Source: Manduca sexta | Taxonomy: Eukaryota > Arthropoda > Insecta > Lepidoptera > Sphingidae | Length of the DNA stretch: 64,000 nt | Direction: 5' to 3' | Assembly (NCBI RefSeq): GCF_014839805.1 | Contig: NC_051118.1 | Span: forward strand, 2,232,001-2,296,000 | In this document: piece by piece, positions 11,340 to 40,007 of the stretch | Numbering within the stretch: position 1 is the first letter of the stretch | Layout: each line of letters starts with the position of its first letter | Made by a program: the position numbers and the translations under genes | Notes under the pieces: generated by a model | What the model was told of the DNA's origin: nothing | Seen by the model: the letters and a program-made list of their open reading frames with translations, nothing else | Database searches by the model: none

Positions 11340-12600
11340 TGTGCTTTAGGAGTTTTTTTTTTCTATTGATGTAATTGTGACAAAATTGCCTGCCGGGGGG
11401 ACAAACCCCCCCGGATCAGAAGTTTAGCCTACTAATATCACGTTCACATATAATACACTAAAAAAAATAGGAAATTAGAAAAAGAAGCCAAGCAAAAAAA
11501 AAATGTAAAAGAAAATGCTACGCCAGAGGACTTGGATTTGCCAAATTATAATGATGAAACATTTGATTTTTTTTCGAATATTGGCTTATGGCGAGACGTC
11601 TTTGATAATCATGCTTTGAACATTTTTTAATTGGTTGAGTATTATAATTAAATTGCAAACAGAATTGCTACCTGAATAATGATTATTTCAATAATATGTT
11701 TTTTATATTTCTACCAAAAAGTTATCTAATAGCCCCGAAGTGAAATCGTTCCTATGTGATTGTGATGATAACATTTAAGAGGATTTAATTTTCTAAAACA
11801 TGTTTAGGAAATTAGCGTGAGTCAGTTAGAAATATAATATAGTAGATCTAATATAATGTTCAAAAGAATACATGCCTCATTATGTTTTAATAAAAAAAAA
11901 TAAGCTCAATTAATTATGTTTATGATAAATTTATGATTATTATAAACTTATTGAATTATTTAGTTATTTTATAGAACATAGAGAAAGTGTCTGTTAAAGT
12001 TTAAAATGAACATCAAATGAAACCTGTAAATAGTAATCAGTTTCTTTAAACCAAGTTATTAATAATTATAATATTTATAATTATTGACAACTTATTGTAA
12101 TCTTTTGATTATAGATAGTATGACACTGTAGTTTTTTTCATGGTTTTACAAATTTATATATGCTACCATTTTCATTGTCTTGATTTCATTTATCTGATAA
12201 TTTAAATTTTTAATGAGATATATTTCTTCGTCTAATTGATCAATTTAAGGGCCTTTACCCTTATTATATTTCTTTAAATTATGTTTTTAATATGAACTAA
12301 GCAAATTATTCAAATATTTAAAAAAAAAAAAAAAATAGCGAAGTTAATGATGCCAAAACCTTGTTTTTCGGAGAATTGCCCAATGAGAAAACAAATGACA
12401 TCATATTTCAAAATGTAACTAAATAGCGATTTGATTTTCCTCATATATATATATATATATATATATATAACGATGACTTTCCTCAATTTATATATTGCTA
12501 TTTGCCTGTTATATATTGCACTGTTTCATTGGAATTGGACACAAACATAAATTCTATTTTTAACATCAGAATAACAAGCAACAACGTATAAAACTCACAT
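11340..12600. other. AT-rich intergenic region upstream of VHL
   Basis: No coding signal. An (AT)n microsatellite lies at about 12443-12470. The last few hundred bases probably include the VHL promoter, but no specific element can be named. Confidence 0.45.
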
Positions 12601-12821
12601 CTTTGCCAATAACTGCGACACAAGTCACAAACTGCCATTGTGAATCAATAGTGCGAGCTCAGAGCGAGGGACGTGAAACTGAATTGACGTGTGCGTGGCG
12701 GGTAGATACGAAATTTAATATTGTCAAAAAATGGTCGTACAATGTGTTACGTTATTATAGAATCAAAGATCTAAAGTTATTATTGTGTATTAACCGCTTA
12801 ATAATTGTGAAAACATTTAAA

Positions 12822-13361
12822 ATGGCTTCCGGAGATTGTAATTTACTGTACGAAAAAAACGAAAAAGGCGAGCGTGTTGTTGTGAAATCTATAGATTCAA
12901 CATGCCGTGTGGACGTAAGATTTACAAATTGCACATCACAACGAATACGTGTCATTTGGAGAAATTTCGAAGGTCTAAGACGGGAGTACGTTCTTTTAGA
13001 CCCCGGTAAACACTACGACGTAGAAACATATATAACTCATCCTTGGGAATTTATTGATTGTAAAACGCAAGAGTCGTATGTTGTGAACAATAAGACGGTA
13101 TTTCGCGTCCCGCCTAGTTTTGCAAATGTAAGCCATCGATCCAACTGGAATATAACAGTGCCTCTTACGATCTTGAAGTACACAACACTGTTGTCTATAG
13201 CATCTATTCTGCGTAATGAGGAGGCTGCTGATGAGCTCCAGCTGCCGAGAGACTTGGCGACGGACCTTCGCGTCCTCGCCGCCCAGCTCCTTGGACCGCC
13301 AGAATGCAACAAGCCGACTGATATTTCAACATGCTGCGGCAATGAACTTTATATGGCATAG
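12822..13361 (+). CDS. Vhl: von Hippel-Lindau tumour suppressor homologue
   Basis: 179-residue, single-exon protein. VHL is the substrate receptor of the Elongin B/C-Cullin 2 ubiquitin ligase that recognises prolyl-hydroxylated HIF-alpha. The beta-domain spans about residues 28-97 (CRVDVRFTNCTSQ, VIWRNFEG, THPWEF, VFRVP). Hydroxyproline-pocket residues known from human VHL align with the same spacing: W46 (W88), Y56 (Y98), T69 (S111, conservative change), H73 (H115) and W75 (W117). The alpha-domain BC-box segment is VPLTILKYTTLLSIASIL (113-130), followed by an acidic/leucine-rich helix. The ATG at 12822 has a good context (aaaATGG) and gives the usual insect length; the frame is open 73 codons further up, but that part looks like 5' leader. 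The C-terminus after residue 158 is not conserved to my knowledge. Confidence 0.93.
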   Translation: MASGDCNLLYEKNEKGERVVVKSIDSTCRVDVRFTNCTSQRIRVIWRNFEGLRREYVLLDPGKHYDVETYITHPWEFIDCKTQESYVVNNKTVFRVPPSFANVSHRSNWNITVPLTILKYTTLLSIASILRNEEAADELQLPRDLATDLRVLAAQLLGPPECNKPTDISTCCGNELYMA

Positions 13362-14240
13362 GGCTGATGATGAAACATTATGATAACGCAGCCTTGTATG
13401 TTATGCATATAGTAAACGATTTATTTAATTTTTGCTAAACAGAATTTTTCATACTTATTGAGAAATCACTGTTTATAAATGATAAGCCATAAAATATAGA
13501 AATCCTTGCTAATATTTGCTGTTTACTGTAAATGTTGTATACCCATTTCAGTATCAACTCATATCTATTACAATGTATTTATGATGGTTAACTATTTGAG
13601 GTAACAGACATCTTAATATTTCTCAATGTATTATGTAGAAATTTATTAGTAATATTGAACAAGATAGTATAGTTGAGCTGAAGCGTTACTTTAAGTTACA
13701 ATGTGCCTTCAACATATTATCTGTTAACTATTTTGATACATGTGTGCCTACCTTTATTGATGGTTTTAGTGTGATATAACACTTTTAATTGCCTAGCTGA
13801 TTATAAGGAATCTGATAATATTTGTTTGTGACACTTTTGGCATAAAAATGTATAAAGTTTAAATATTATCATTGATTGTATCTTTTTTGATATGATTTAT
13901 ACTAAAACAGAGTTTTTCCTATTTTAACATGTTTGCACAAAGTAATCATTTTAGTTATAATGCAATATATTTTATTCTTTAAGAAATGTGTTTTATTTTT
14001 ATTATTTTGACCTGGTTTTGTGGACCTATTTGTTTTTCCTCTAAAAAAGTAAATGTCTATTGTATAATTTGTAGGTTATTTACCTTTAAACTATTAGTCA
14101 TAGTATTGAAGATATTATTAGGAATGGTAAGTATTGAATACCTTATAAATTTTGACATTGCGTTACTGTATCAAATGAAATTGAATCTTGAATGTAACTC
14201 AAACTGTAAATATCAATAAAAAGTAATTTAAATTTGATGT
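13362..14240 (+). other. VHL 3' UTR with poly-A signal
   Basis: AT-rich, non-coding sequence following the VHL stop. An AATAAA hexamer at 14215-14220 is a candidate polyadenylation signal. The SINE at 14263 begins just beyond. Confidence 0.5.
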
Positions 14241-14262
14241 GCTCTAAGAGAATAAATTAAAA

Positions 14263-14600
14263 AGCGGCGAGAGCCTAGTTGGGTGTGGAACGGACTGCCG
14301 AGACGAATGTCCGCAGGTTCAAATCCCAAGGGCACACACCTCTGACTTTTCTAAAAAATCATGTGTGTAGGTATTCTTTGTGAATTTATCGTTCGCTTTA
14401 ACGGTGAAGGAAAACATCGTGAGGAAACCTGCACATCTGAGAAGTTCTCTATAGGAATTTCGAAGGTGTGTGAAGTCTACCAACCCGCACTAGGCCAGCG
14501 TGGTGGACTAAGGCCTAATCCCTCTCAGTAGTAGAGGAGGCCCATGCTCAGCAGTGGGCAAGTATATAATACAGGGCTGATATTATATTATTGATATTAT
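14263..14600 (+). mobile_element. tRNA-derived SINE (copy 1)
   Basis: Head with an A-box-like gcctagttgg, then B box GGTTCAAATCCC, a tRNA-unrelated body (gaaaacatcgtgaggaaacctgc in part) and tail cagggctgatattat with ATT repeats. The same family recurs at 25818, 30410, 35161, 37692, 44092(-) and 54707(-). Confidence 0.85.
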
Positions 14601-15012
14601 AAGAGAATAAATGACAGTAGCAATATAGTTTTTTGTCATTAATACATTCGCATCCATGCTCTATGCACTAAACTATAAATATTTATAAACTGGTATGTCA
14701 TGTCTGAAACACTATATAAATTATTGACATAATAGTTTATGTGTATCAAATTCGAATACCGTGATATGTAAAAACGGTTCAAATACCTCTGCGTATACTT
14801 TGTGAATTTATCGTTCGCATTTAACGGTGAAGTCCAGCGTGGTGGACTAAGGCCTAATCCCTCAGAGGCCCATGCTCAGCAGTGGGCAAGTATATAATAC
14901 AGGGCTGATATTATATTATTGATATTATAAGAGAATAAATGACAGTAGCAATATAGTTTTTTGTCATTAATACATTCGCATCCATGCTCTATGCACTAAA
15001 CTACAAAATTAT
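14503..15012. repeat. local direct duplication of SINE tail plus flank
   Basis: The segment 14503-14690 (SINE tail, then the unique-looking flank gagaataaatgacagtagca...) is repeated at 14829-15012 with small indels; the second copy lacks tcagtagtagagg. Copy 2 is preceded by a short SINE middle fragment at 14785-14830. Confidence 0.75.
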
Positions 15013-15190
15013 CAAATATTTAAAGTAAAACTGGTATGTCTATCAAAATCACAATGTAAGCAGAGATAAAGATAAATATGTGGTATAATACTGATCACGC
15101 TATACCAAACACTATCAATAATATTATTCGCAACAATAATAGTTTATGTGATATACAAATAACGGAACGGAACGTGATATACAAATAAAG

Positions 15191-16695
15191 CGATGTGGAT
15201 CTGTATTAACTCTGCCATTAACTTACATTTTTAATAGGTCTCTCAAGTATGGTATTTTCCCGGGTGTATGGAAGAAGGCGAAAGTTGTTCCGCTACATAA
15301 AAAGGGCAGTCAAAACGAAGCTAAGAACTATCGTCCTATAGCAATTCTGTCCTGCTTCTCTAAACTTTTTGAATCACTTGTCTGTTCTATATTATCACGT
15401 CATATTGATCCACTCTTAGCACCAAATCAACATGGCTTTAGAACTGGCCACTGCACTATGACCAATCTAACTTCATACGTCTCTGACATATCACATGAAC
15501 TCGACCGAGGTCGTGAAGTAGACGCTTTTTATACAGATTTTACCAGCGCCTTTGATAGAGTGAATTACGCATTATTACTGAAGAAATTGGAATATTATGG
15601 TATACAAGGATCCCTACTCCATTGGTTTAGGTCTTATCTAGCGAAGAGACTCAATTATGTTGTGGCTAATGGTTTCACTTCTCATGAATATAGCGCACTT
15701 TCTGGAGTACCACAGGGATCCCATCTTGGCCCAATTTTATTTTCTGTATTCATCAATAACATTGTTTCTATTATACACCACTGTAAATGTTTGTTATTCG
15801 CTGATGATCTGAAAATTTACAGAACAATTCACACACCAAATGATACAAAGGAAATTCAAGATGATTTGCTTCGAATCCAAGATTGGTGCATTAATATTTC
15901 TATGGAACTAAACCCATCTAAATGTTTTCACATAAAATTTACAAAGAAGAAAAGCTCCATACATTCAAATTATATGATAAAGGATACAGGGTTAGTCACA
16001 GTCAACGAAATAAAAGACCTCGGCGTGATTATTGATAAGGAACTTCGATTTTCAGCACATGTCAATTCAATCGTTAAAAAGTCTGCACAAATGTTTGGTT
16101 TTTTAAAGCGTAACACAAGGGACTTCAAACATGTAAGAACAAAGATCGTTATATACAATGCTATAGTGCGCAATCATTTAGAATATGGTAGTTTAATTTG
16201 GAATCCGTTCTATTGTATACATTCTCAACGATTAGAAAACATTCAGCGAGCTTTCACAAGATATTTAGCATTTAGTTTTTCCGGCATAAGTCATCGCAGC
16301 AGCTACAATTCACGTTTGGAATTTTTCAAAATGAACTCTAGTTGATCGACGTAAAATAAGTGACGTAATTTTTCTTTACAAGTTGCTTAATGGCATGATT
16401 AACAACAGTGATATCCTTAATCAAATCTACCTAACTGTCCCAACTAGATTTCCAAGGCAACCCATTACAAAGACTTTTTATATACCACGTGTTCGCACCA
16501 ATATTGGACTTAATTCGCCAATAATTAGAATGTGCAACGAATATAATTTCTGTGATGTCATAGCAACATAAAACTTATATATTTGTACGCTGACGCAACA
16601 GCAAAGCATAGTGAACAAATTATGTATTACTATAACACCTGTAAACTAAGTATCTATGCTTACAAATAAATACTTTGATTTGATTTGATTTGATT
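15191..16695 (+). mobile_element. 5'-truncated LINE with (TTGAT)n tail
   Basis: Starts inside the RT domain (cga tgt gga frame at 15191), runs through the ORF2 end at 16571 and a short 3' UTR, and ends in TTTGA repeats at about 16672-16695. Similar TTGAT repeats occur at 54175-54200. Length 1.5 kb against several kb for a full element. Confidence 0.7.
15203..16571 (+). pseudogene. LINE reverse transcriptase, one frameshift
   Basis: RT of the CR1/jockey group. Blocks in order: KKAKVVPLHKKG and KNYRPIAILSCFSKLFE (fingers), FRTGHCTMTNL, DFTSAFDRVNYALLL (palm A), LSGVPQGSHLGPILFSVFINNI (palm B), FADDLKIYR (palm C, catalytic Asp pair), then thumb. One 1-bp shift near 16338 separates FFKMNSS from VDRRKISDVIFLYKLLNG; after correction in the mind only, the C-terminus reads to the stop at 16569-16571 (SPIIRMCNEYNF). 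Without endonuclease and N-terminus it is inactive. Confidence 0.8.
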
Positions 16696-16699
16696 TTAT

Positions 16700-18898
16700 A
16701 TTGTTATTGTATGTATTTTTTTTCTCTTAATTTAATAGTATTTTTAATTTTTTTTTAAATTACTCTCTTTAGTGTCTGCCTTATAAAATTGTATCATAAT
16801 TGTTACTCGTATTGTGTGAATGTTGTACATAACTTTAATGGGCATGTGCATCAGAATTGTTTTTATATAATAATGTTATTTGTAATTTATTAATGCATAT
16901 GCTGCTGGTGTGTCATTAAATAAAATAAATAAATAATTTATAAATGCAATGTAAGTGGCTCTATATATATCTTATATGAGCTTTTTAAAGCCACATAATT
17001 TTTGTAAGCTTTATTATTAGAACATTTTTTTCATGTTGACTGCCATAATTTATTGTTAAGTACTATTTAGTAATTGTTTTAAGCTTTCTGTGTTTTTACC
17101 CAGTATTTTAATATTTGTTGGTTGTAGATGTGACATTTTTAAAACTACATCTTGCTTGAAGGACCAAGGTTTTTTTATGAGAAACCGGTTAAACCTGTAT
17201 AAAACGTACCTTCATAATATCTACATAGATGTTCGTTAAAAAAATTATTGAATTCCAGAAATGTGCATCAAAACTCAAGTGTATAGTTGAAAATAAGCTA
17301 ATATAAAATATGACGTGTCTTTATACATGTATTATTTAGCAATTACACAAACTTTATTTTGGTATAATGAGGTCAAGTCACATCTGCAAAATGAATCATG
17401 AAGGAACTAACAGCCAGTAGTTATTGCATGGATTTTTGCAATTACCAAATTTGTTATGAATGTAATGAGAATATATTGTATATAACCAATAAATATATAA
17501 ATTTATGTTATTTTTGGTTTTATTTCTTCACAAAAATTATACGATGTTGCTAAAATCGTATTTATGTCACAATCTGAAATCAGGAAAAAGAAAAATACAT
17601 CTATTTATGTTCTATTAGAATATATACTTTTGAGATAGATAAATGTATAAAAATAAAATAACAAATAGCCGTAAAAATCATTTATTTACACTTACGACGA
17701 ACTAATAAATATCGAACATTGTTTCTCTCGATCACAGTATGTACAAACAAATCGTTGCCTCTATAAACTTTCTGCTATGCATTAATAACAAACTACATCA
17801 CTATTATTAAGTTTCATAGCATTATTTCTTTTTTTATTATCCGGGAAGACTGCAATAGCAAAGGAGATGTAGTATTACACAGCCATTATCAAGTATAACT
17901 AAAAAAAAAGTTGTTTTAATACTTTTTGTTTACGTTACCATTTTATAGGGCAATTATTGACTGTTATACAACCATTTAAAGTAAGAATACATTACAACCT
18001 GAATATCTGTAATTTAACAGAACAGAATTAAACAATATTAAGAAAAGGGTCCTATATTAGTGGAAGACATCCAAACTCCATACAATTCTCCTAGAACATT
18101 TCATATATTTATCATGTTTGGTGGCAACACACTATGAGTCTCATTGAAAAAATGCATCTATATAATATATTATAGCCCTGGGAAAATTAATAATCTACCG
18201 ATATGATTAGTTTTATATTTTTAAACACATTTTCGGTAATTTTACTTTTACAAATAACATCATACCTAAGCAAGTCATGCATATACTGTATGAAGTCTTG
18301 ATGTTGAGAAAGCAAAATAATGGAGCGCTACATCTCCTTGCGTCAACCTAACATGTAATTCTGCTACCAATGGACAATTCAATGTTAAAAAAAAACTATT
18401 CTAAACTATTCTGGTTAAAAAAAACTGAATTTAAACTGTTCTCAAGTAGTAACTATGTTTCCAATTGCAGACTTCACCAAATGTACTGGGGATAATTAAA
18501 AATTAGCAAATATTTGTTTTTATTTAGTGATTTCTTTGCCCTGAATAGTTAAGTCAAAGTTGATTAAAGCAGTTAATTTAGAATTATCTACATTTGCTCA
18601 AATTTGCATAATCAACCATGTTTGGATTAAGTTTGTGTTAATTGAATATAACTTCATTTTCCATACACAATTATTTATGAGAGATTCTTTGTCCCATTAC
18701 TATAATTGAGCGTTGAAATACACATTGAATTTTATTTTATAGAAAATCAAATAAAATGTCAGTCTGTAATTGAAATTTCAATTATCAACAATTATTTTGT
18801 TAAAAACCAATGCATCTGTTATGAAGCTTTAAAAATACTTTAGAATATTTTAACCGAATACCTATAAATAAATACAACCAAAGAAGAGCATGTCAGTT
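16700..18898. other. gene-free AT-rich stretch; SYS1 3' UTR side
   Basis: No coding region seen on either strand. The part next to 18898 is expected to be SYS1 3' UTR (minus strand). Confidence 0.45.
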
Positions 18899-21168
18899 TC
18901 ATAAGTCCACTTTGGCCCCAATATTGCTGAGTGGTATCGCTTGAAGTTCAGTACGGAGGCAAAGGAACTCTCCAGTGACACATGTGATGGCAGCACATGC
19001 TATGTTCAGCGTCCACCATGAGAATGTGGTTGGAAATCTACCATTATACATCCAGCATATCAGTAGATGGATGCAGTGGTATGTGCAACTGTAAATAGAA
19101 ATTTTGATAAGAACAATAAAACTATTTAAGACTAAGAGTTACCTATGGATATGCCCATGTGAAAAGCCATATTCGTTACAAAATCAATGCGCCCACTTCT
19201 AAAATACAAACAATTTTACATTTATAATATCAGTAACAAAAACATAAGATAGGTATGATTAGGAATAATTTCACATAAAGAAAGATATTTCCCAGTACAA
19301 ATGTCACTGTACTCTGGAAAAAAATGTTCAGTAAAAGACATGGTCTATCTTGTACCAAATTTTATTAAAAACTATATTAGTAGTCTGCATTTACTATGTT
19401 ACTTTTACAGTAACAGCACATTTCAATTTAAATAAGAAAAGTCTAAAGTCCAAACTAGACAAATTTAGATTTATAATATGAATAAGTTTACATTTTTCAT
19501 ACAGATAAGGGCAGGTGGAGGTGTATGTATTGTATGCAAATGAAAAGGTGACAGGCTAGTGTCCTTTTTTTCCGACATTGAACGATACACTGGGATTTTA
19601 TAGTCGTTTTGGAACCAAAATGTGGTTACTCAGAACAATTTGTAGGACCAAAAAAATAGTCAATTTATTGTACTGTTAAAATTAAAAAAATAGTTTTTAA
19701 TAATATTTTTACTCATTCGAGTTTGATAGGGATAGTAATGTTGCGACAATTAATTCATAGTTATGAATGGCACCTATCATAGGGATTGTAGTAGTATGTG
19801 AGATTTAGTTGCATCACCATGAAAGCTCATTTACTATTCATAAACATTAATTTTAATGTTTATAAAAAAAAATATTTGATGACATTGGCATTTTTTCAAA
19901 ACTCTTCAATTAATACCGAATTAAAAAAAAAATGATTCCAAAACGGCTATCAAATCACAGCATATATTTGGAATATGTGCCTTTTTCTGATTACAAATAT
20001 ATCTAACCCAGGCACAAAATCATGTCACTTAAGTTAATTGGTCTTTCTCCCTCAATATCATTGTCAAATTAAACTATTTCTTACCTAAAGTCTAAGCACA
20101 GTTTGGTCCTTCCGACTATGGTCCACAACGCAAATGCTCCAAATATTGCATTAAAAACAAATGCTAATATTATTGCTCTGCCTTCATTGTCTCGTACATG
20201 TAATTCCTGAAAAATATATTATAGAATAATTAAAAATACAGGTTTATATTTATAGTGCGTTGCTAAATGAAACCACATGCTCGTTAGCTTAGCTAAGAAC
20301 CTATCTAAAACATTCATGAATAACAAATATTTTTGTCGAATAATCCTGGTTAATTTCCTGATTTTTTATTGTTTTGAGAATAAGGGATGAGCATTAGTAT
20401 TTCTGATAGAAAGTGTGATGTTGCCAATAGGAATATATTTAGGCAATATTGAAATTACTTTTCGTTCATAGTTATTGTACTAAAAGTACAATTTTTTAAT
20501 TTACATCTACGGTTAGAGTAACTTATTGTAAGATGTTATTTTCACGATTGGTTTTAGGTTAATTTAGTAAAAAAATATTTAAATAATCCTGTATGACTTT
20601 TTGGTGTGGTGAAAGTGTTTATACTGTCAGTTGGATAATGATTTCTTATGTTTACGCGAATGTTAGACATTGAAATTAAACTAATTTTTGGATTCTATCG
20701 TGGTTAGTATTTTATTTTTCTGCCGACGTTTCAAAGACTGCAGCCTTCATGGTCACGGGGGGGGAGGGGTGGGGGTTAGTTTAATTTCACTGTCAGTTGG
20801 AGCCTGGGTTTAATACATAAATTGTTCAATACTGCATGAGGTTTTATATTACAATTTTGTTTTGCCACACAAATTAAGTTTAATTCAGATACAAATACGG
20901 AATAGCTACGAAATTAAGAATAATAGGAAATGAGTTTTTAAATTGTGTGTTTACGTAAAAATATCCAAAGTTGACTCATGATACTTGCGTGATATTCGAA
21001 TATATGGTCCAAGGTCCTCGTGGAGTCCGTCAAGTCCTGCATGATAGCCACGAGGAGGCTCAGCGAGAGGTACAGGACCGACTGCATTGCCACTATTTGA
21101 GATATAATTAAACAAGGGTCCCATTGCGTATAGCGGAATGAGCCAGTTAACTTCTTCATTTTTGACAT
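18899..21168 (-). CDS. SYS1: SYS1 Golgi trafficking protein, 3 exons
   Basis: 163-residue four-pass membrane protein. SYS1 resides in the Golgi and helps recruit the ARFRP1/Arl3 GTPase. Exons (minus order): 21168-20989 (60 codons, MSKMKKLTGSFRYTQWDP...HIFEYH), 20206-20085 (ELHVRDNEGRAIILAF...KLCLDF) and 19088-18899 (SCTYHCIHLLICWMYNGRFP, GEFLCLRTELQAIPLSN, stop TGA). Phases fit (0, then 2). Family marks are WDPxLIxSQ near the start, CLDF, HLLxCW and GEFLCLRTEL near the end; length matches human SYS1 (156). Hydrophobic segments lie at about 17-43, 70-92, 103-113 and 121-143. The only donor that keeps the frame for intron 1 is CAC|GCAAGT, so this is a GC-AG intron. The last exon has a duplicate at 23829-23960. 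Confidence 0.9.
20634..20800 (+). repeat. dispersed repeat (cttatgtttacgcgaatg family), copy 1
   Basis: Contains ttcttatgtttacgcgaatg, then gccgacgtttcaaagactgcagccttcatggtcac and a G run. Lies in SYS1 intron 1. A second, diverged copy is at 32630-32800. Likely the 3' part of a retroelement. Confidence 0.5.
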
Positions 21169-21180
21169 CACTAACAGGCA

Positions 21181-21430
21181 CAAACTGGGTTTTCTTAGGT
21201 CTAAGTTGGCAAACGGTTATGTAATTGCTTTAATATGGTTTTATTACGTTTACTGTTAAACATATGGGTGTATTTTACAGGTAATATTATAAGAAAACAC
21301 TGCTTTGGTAAATATCAGCTGGGATTCACGACAGTTCCAACTCGATTGTCAAAGTCATTTTGTAGGACTGTCAAGCGTCGCGTTGCATTATAGTTTTCAA
21401 TACTTTTAGCATGTAAATGTAGCCGATTAT
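21181..21430 (-). promoter_or_regulatory. SYS1 upstream region
   Basis: Immediately upstream of the SYS1 ATG; would hold 5' UTR and promoter. No TATA or initiator element can be assigned with confidence. Confidence 0.25.
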
Positions 21431-21433
21431 TTT

Positions 21434-21751
21434 TTTTTATCTATATATCTATATAAATAAAAATGAATCCCTATTTCCCTTGGTCACGCCATCACGCGTT
21501 AATGGCTGGACCGATTTCACTATTTCTTTTTTTGTTGTGTTTGTTATTGTCAGAAGGTTCGTATGAAGGAAAAAATTCAAAAAATTGCGCGGAAAATAAG
21601 AAAATTTAAGAAAACTTAACGACAATATTAATTTTACATAACTCTCAGTGGTTTGAAATAACTGTCAGCGATCGAAAGAATGCGCGCGTGCATAAAACAA
21701 ACAAACAAATCAAAATAGTTAAGACAGGACAACGTCTGTCGGGTCAGCTAG
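21434..21751 (+). mobile_element. Helitron-like repeat (copy 1)
   Basis: Starts with TCTATAT...aaaatgaatccc and ends with gtctgtcgggtcagCTAG|T, a CTAG end preceded by a short GAC/GTC hairpin, flanked by A and T. Same family at 35738-36030 (-) and 40008-40292 (+). The 5' TC and 3' CTRR termini without TIR or TSD fit a non-autonomous Helitron; this is inference. Confidence 0.5.
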
Positions 21752-22297
21752 TATCCTATATTTGTACATTTTGTTTTTTCTTATTAAAAACCTAAATCGC
21801 TATTTATAAAATTTAATTATGAATATTTATTTCCGGATCTAGTAAAATAAGATTGGGATATTCTGCTTTATTTGACTGGAGCGGTTGCAGTCTATCATAG
21901 GCAATTCTTCAGGCGCGGCAAAAGCAAAACACGATACCCGAAATTTTTTTTGGTTGTAAAATGCTCTTGGTTTGCAGGGAAGTAAACTAAAGAATGAAAG
22001 TCCTACAGCTCACTCTCTGTACGAGACTCCTGGCGGTGGCCCCCTTCGCTTCTTCAAGGCCGCCATTGGCTCGACGGGAGACTATTTTAATGCGCTTAGT
22101 TAATAGCAGCGTAAAGGGGGAGGGAGGGGGAGGGCCTATATTGAACTGCTGAACGGGCCCCCTAAAGATATGAACTTATTAAGAAATATTTATTTTTAAA
22201 CAAACTCCGGATAATAATATGATAGATAAAATTTATTGGTTTAAGCTTTATAAATAAACTCTTAACGCTACAGCCTCTTTATTAAAAGTAAATAGGT
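21752..22297. other. intergenic between SYS1 and GH1 gene
   Basis: No gene seen. Contains a GC-richer stretch 21860-22150 with G/A runs (agggggagggaggggg near 22115) of unknown origin, then the GH1 3' flank. Confidence 0.4.
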
Positions 22298-38546
<16,249 letters not shown>

Positions 38547-38549
38547 CTT

Positions 38550-39640
38550 GTTGACTGAATGACATTTTGCGCATCCAGCGAGCGGTGAATTAATAAAAAA
38601 TGAACAGTTTCCAACTGAAACACACGTTACTGAGAATTGTATAAATTGGTTAATGAAGAAAGAATTCTTGTTCTCGATATTGTTAAATTGAATTTGAAGA
38701 AGCAATTGCGTAGGTCTGATGCCGCTTTTTTATGTATCTAAAATCTATAATGGGATACTGGAATCCCCCGGCTTAGGGATTGTAAGAGTTTGGAGGAAAG
38801 TTGAGAGGGGATATCTGGGGAAGGAGAAGGAACCTTAGGATAAGAGGAGAAGGCTAGTTAATGTGCGCTAGCTCTCATAGGACTCAATGTGAGCAGCAAA
38901 TCATAATATTAGCAACCATGAGATATACACAGTTATCTGTGGTTTGAGCCGTGTCAAATGTCCCTCTGTGTATAGGCGTGCATTCAGTGTGGAGACCAAG
39001 CGCACAATAATTGCATCGTCTTCATTACACTTGATATTAATGTTTTTTTTTTAATATTATGTAACTAAAACCAAAGAAAATATTTCTTTCTTTCTTCTAT
39101 TACGTGTAGTGAAGTGTTTATGGCGGGCTCGTTTAAAAAAAAAACATGTATTTCGAGCATACATATGCATCCATCATTTTTATCATCATTTTTGCATTGT
39201 GTTACTAAATTCAAAATGGTATTTTATAACAGAAAATAAAACTATCCAGAATTATATTAACTTGTACCACTTTTATTTTTATCAATGTATAATTATGTTT
39301 AAACCTACATATATTTTATCATTCCGAACGAATCAGTTTATTCAGTTCATATTCGCGAATGCAAGTGCGCAAAATTATTGAACGTTAAAAATATAACGCG
39401 GCATGACGACGATTACCAAATAATTTACAATAAATTATTAAATGTCGATATTGAGATGACATTTGCCTCATAACTGTTAAAATTTTAGCTAAAATTTGTT
39501 TCAAAGAAAAACAAATTTACCAATCAATAATTATAACATTTTAATAAAAGCAAGTATCAAAAAGTTATTGATTAAGTATAATTGTGTTGCGAAATTGAGG
39601 TCACATGATGTCAATAAAACGTGTGCAATTTAATTTACGT
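38550..39640. other. 5' flank of GH1 gene, no further gene
   Basis: Should hold the GH1 5' UTR and promoter (minus strand). A G/A-rich patch lies at 38760-38880. No coding region recognised. Confidence 0.4.
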
Positions 39641-39830
39641 TGTAGCCAGTGTAACTACTGGACGTAATAAGACTTAATATCCCATGTCTCAGGAAGGCGA
39701 GCGCAGTGGAATAGCAAACAATACTTTATAATTTAAGGTGTTGGATGGTGTACTGTTTATGGGCGGTCGTTTCGCTTACCATCAGGCGAACGGCAAGCTC
39801 GTCTCGTCATTCAAAGCAAAAAAACTACGT
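39640..39830 (+). repeat. dispersed repeat family R-B (copy 1)
   Basis: gtagccagtgtaactactgg, atgtctcaggaaggcgagcg, ttaccatcaggcgaacggc and tcgtcattcaaagcaa. Copies also at 50023-50290 and 52480-52800. Confidence 0.65.
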
Positions 39831-40007
39831 CAAGGTAAGAACTGAAGTCTCAACAGTGCCCAACTTCCGGAGACATGCATTTTATTGCAATATCTTTCGC
39901 GACTTCGGCTGCGTGAAAAAGGATTTTCGGGATAACAGTCCCTGTTAACGGATTGTAAGAAGTGACGCAGGAGCCAGTGTGTGTGATGTCATTGACGGTA
40001 ACATTTC

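Noticed and set aside
12603..12821. 73-codon N-terminal extension of the VHL frame
   Set aside because: No similarity to VHL proteins; the ATG at 12822 has better context and gives the normal length.
13037..13342. 101-codon minus frame
   Set aside because: Antisense to VHL.
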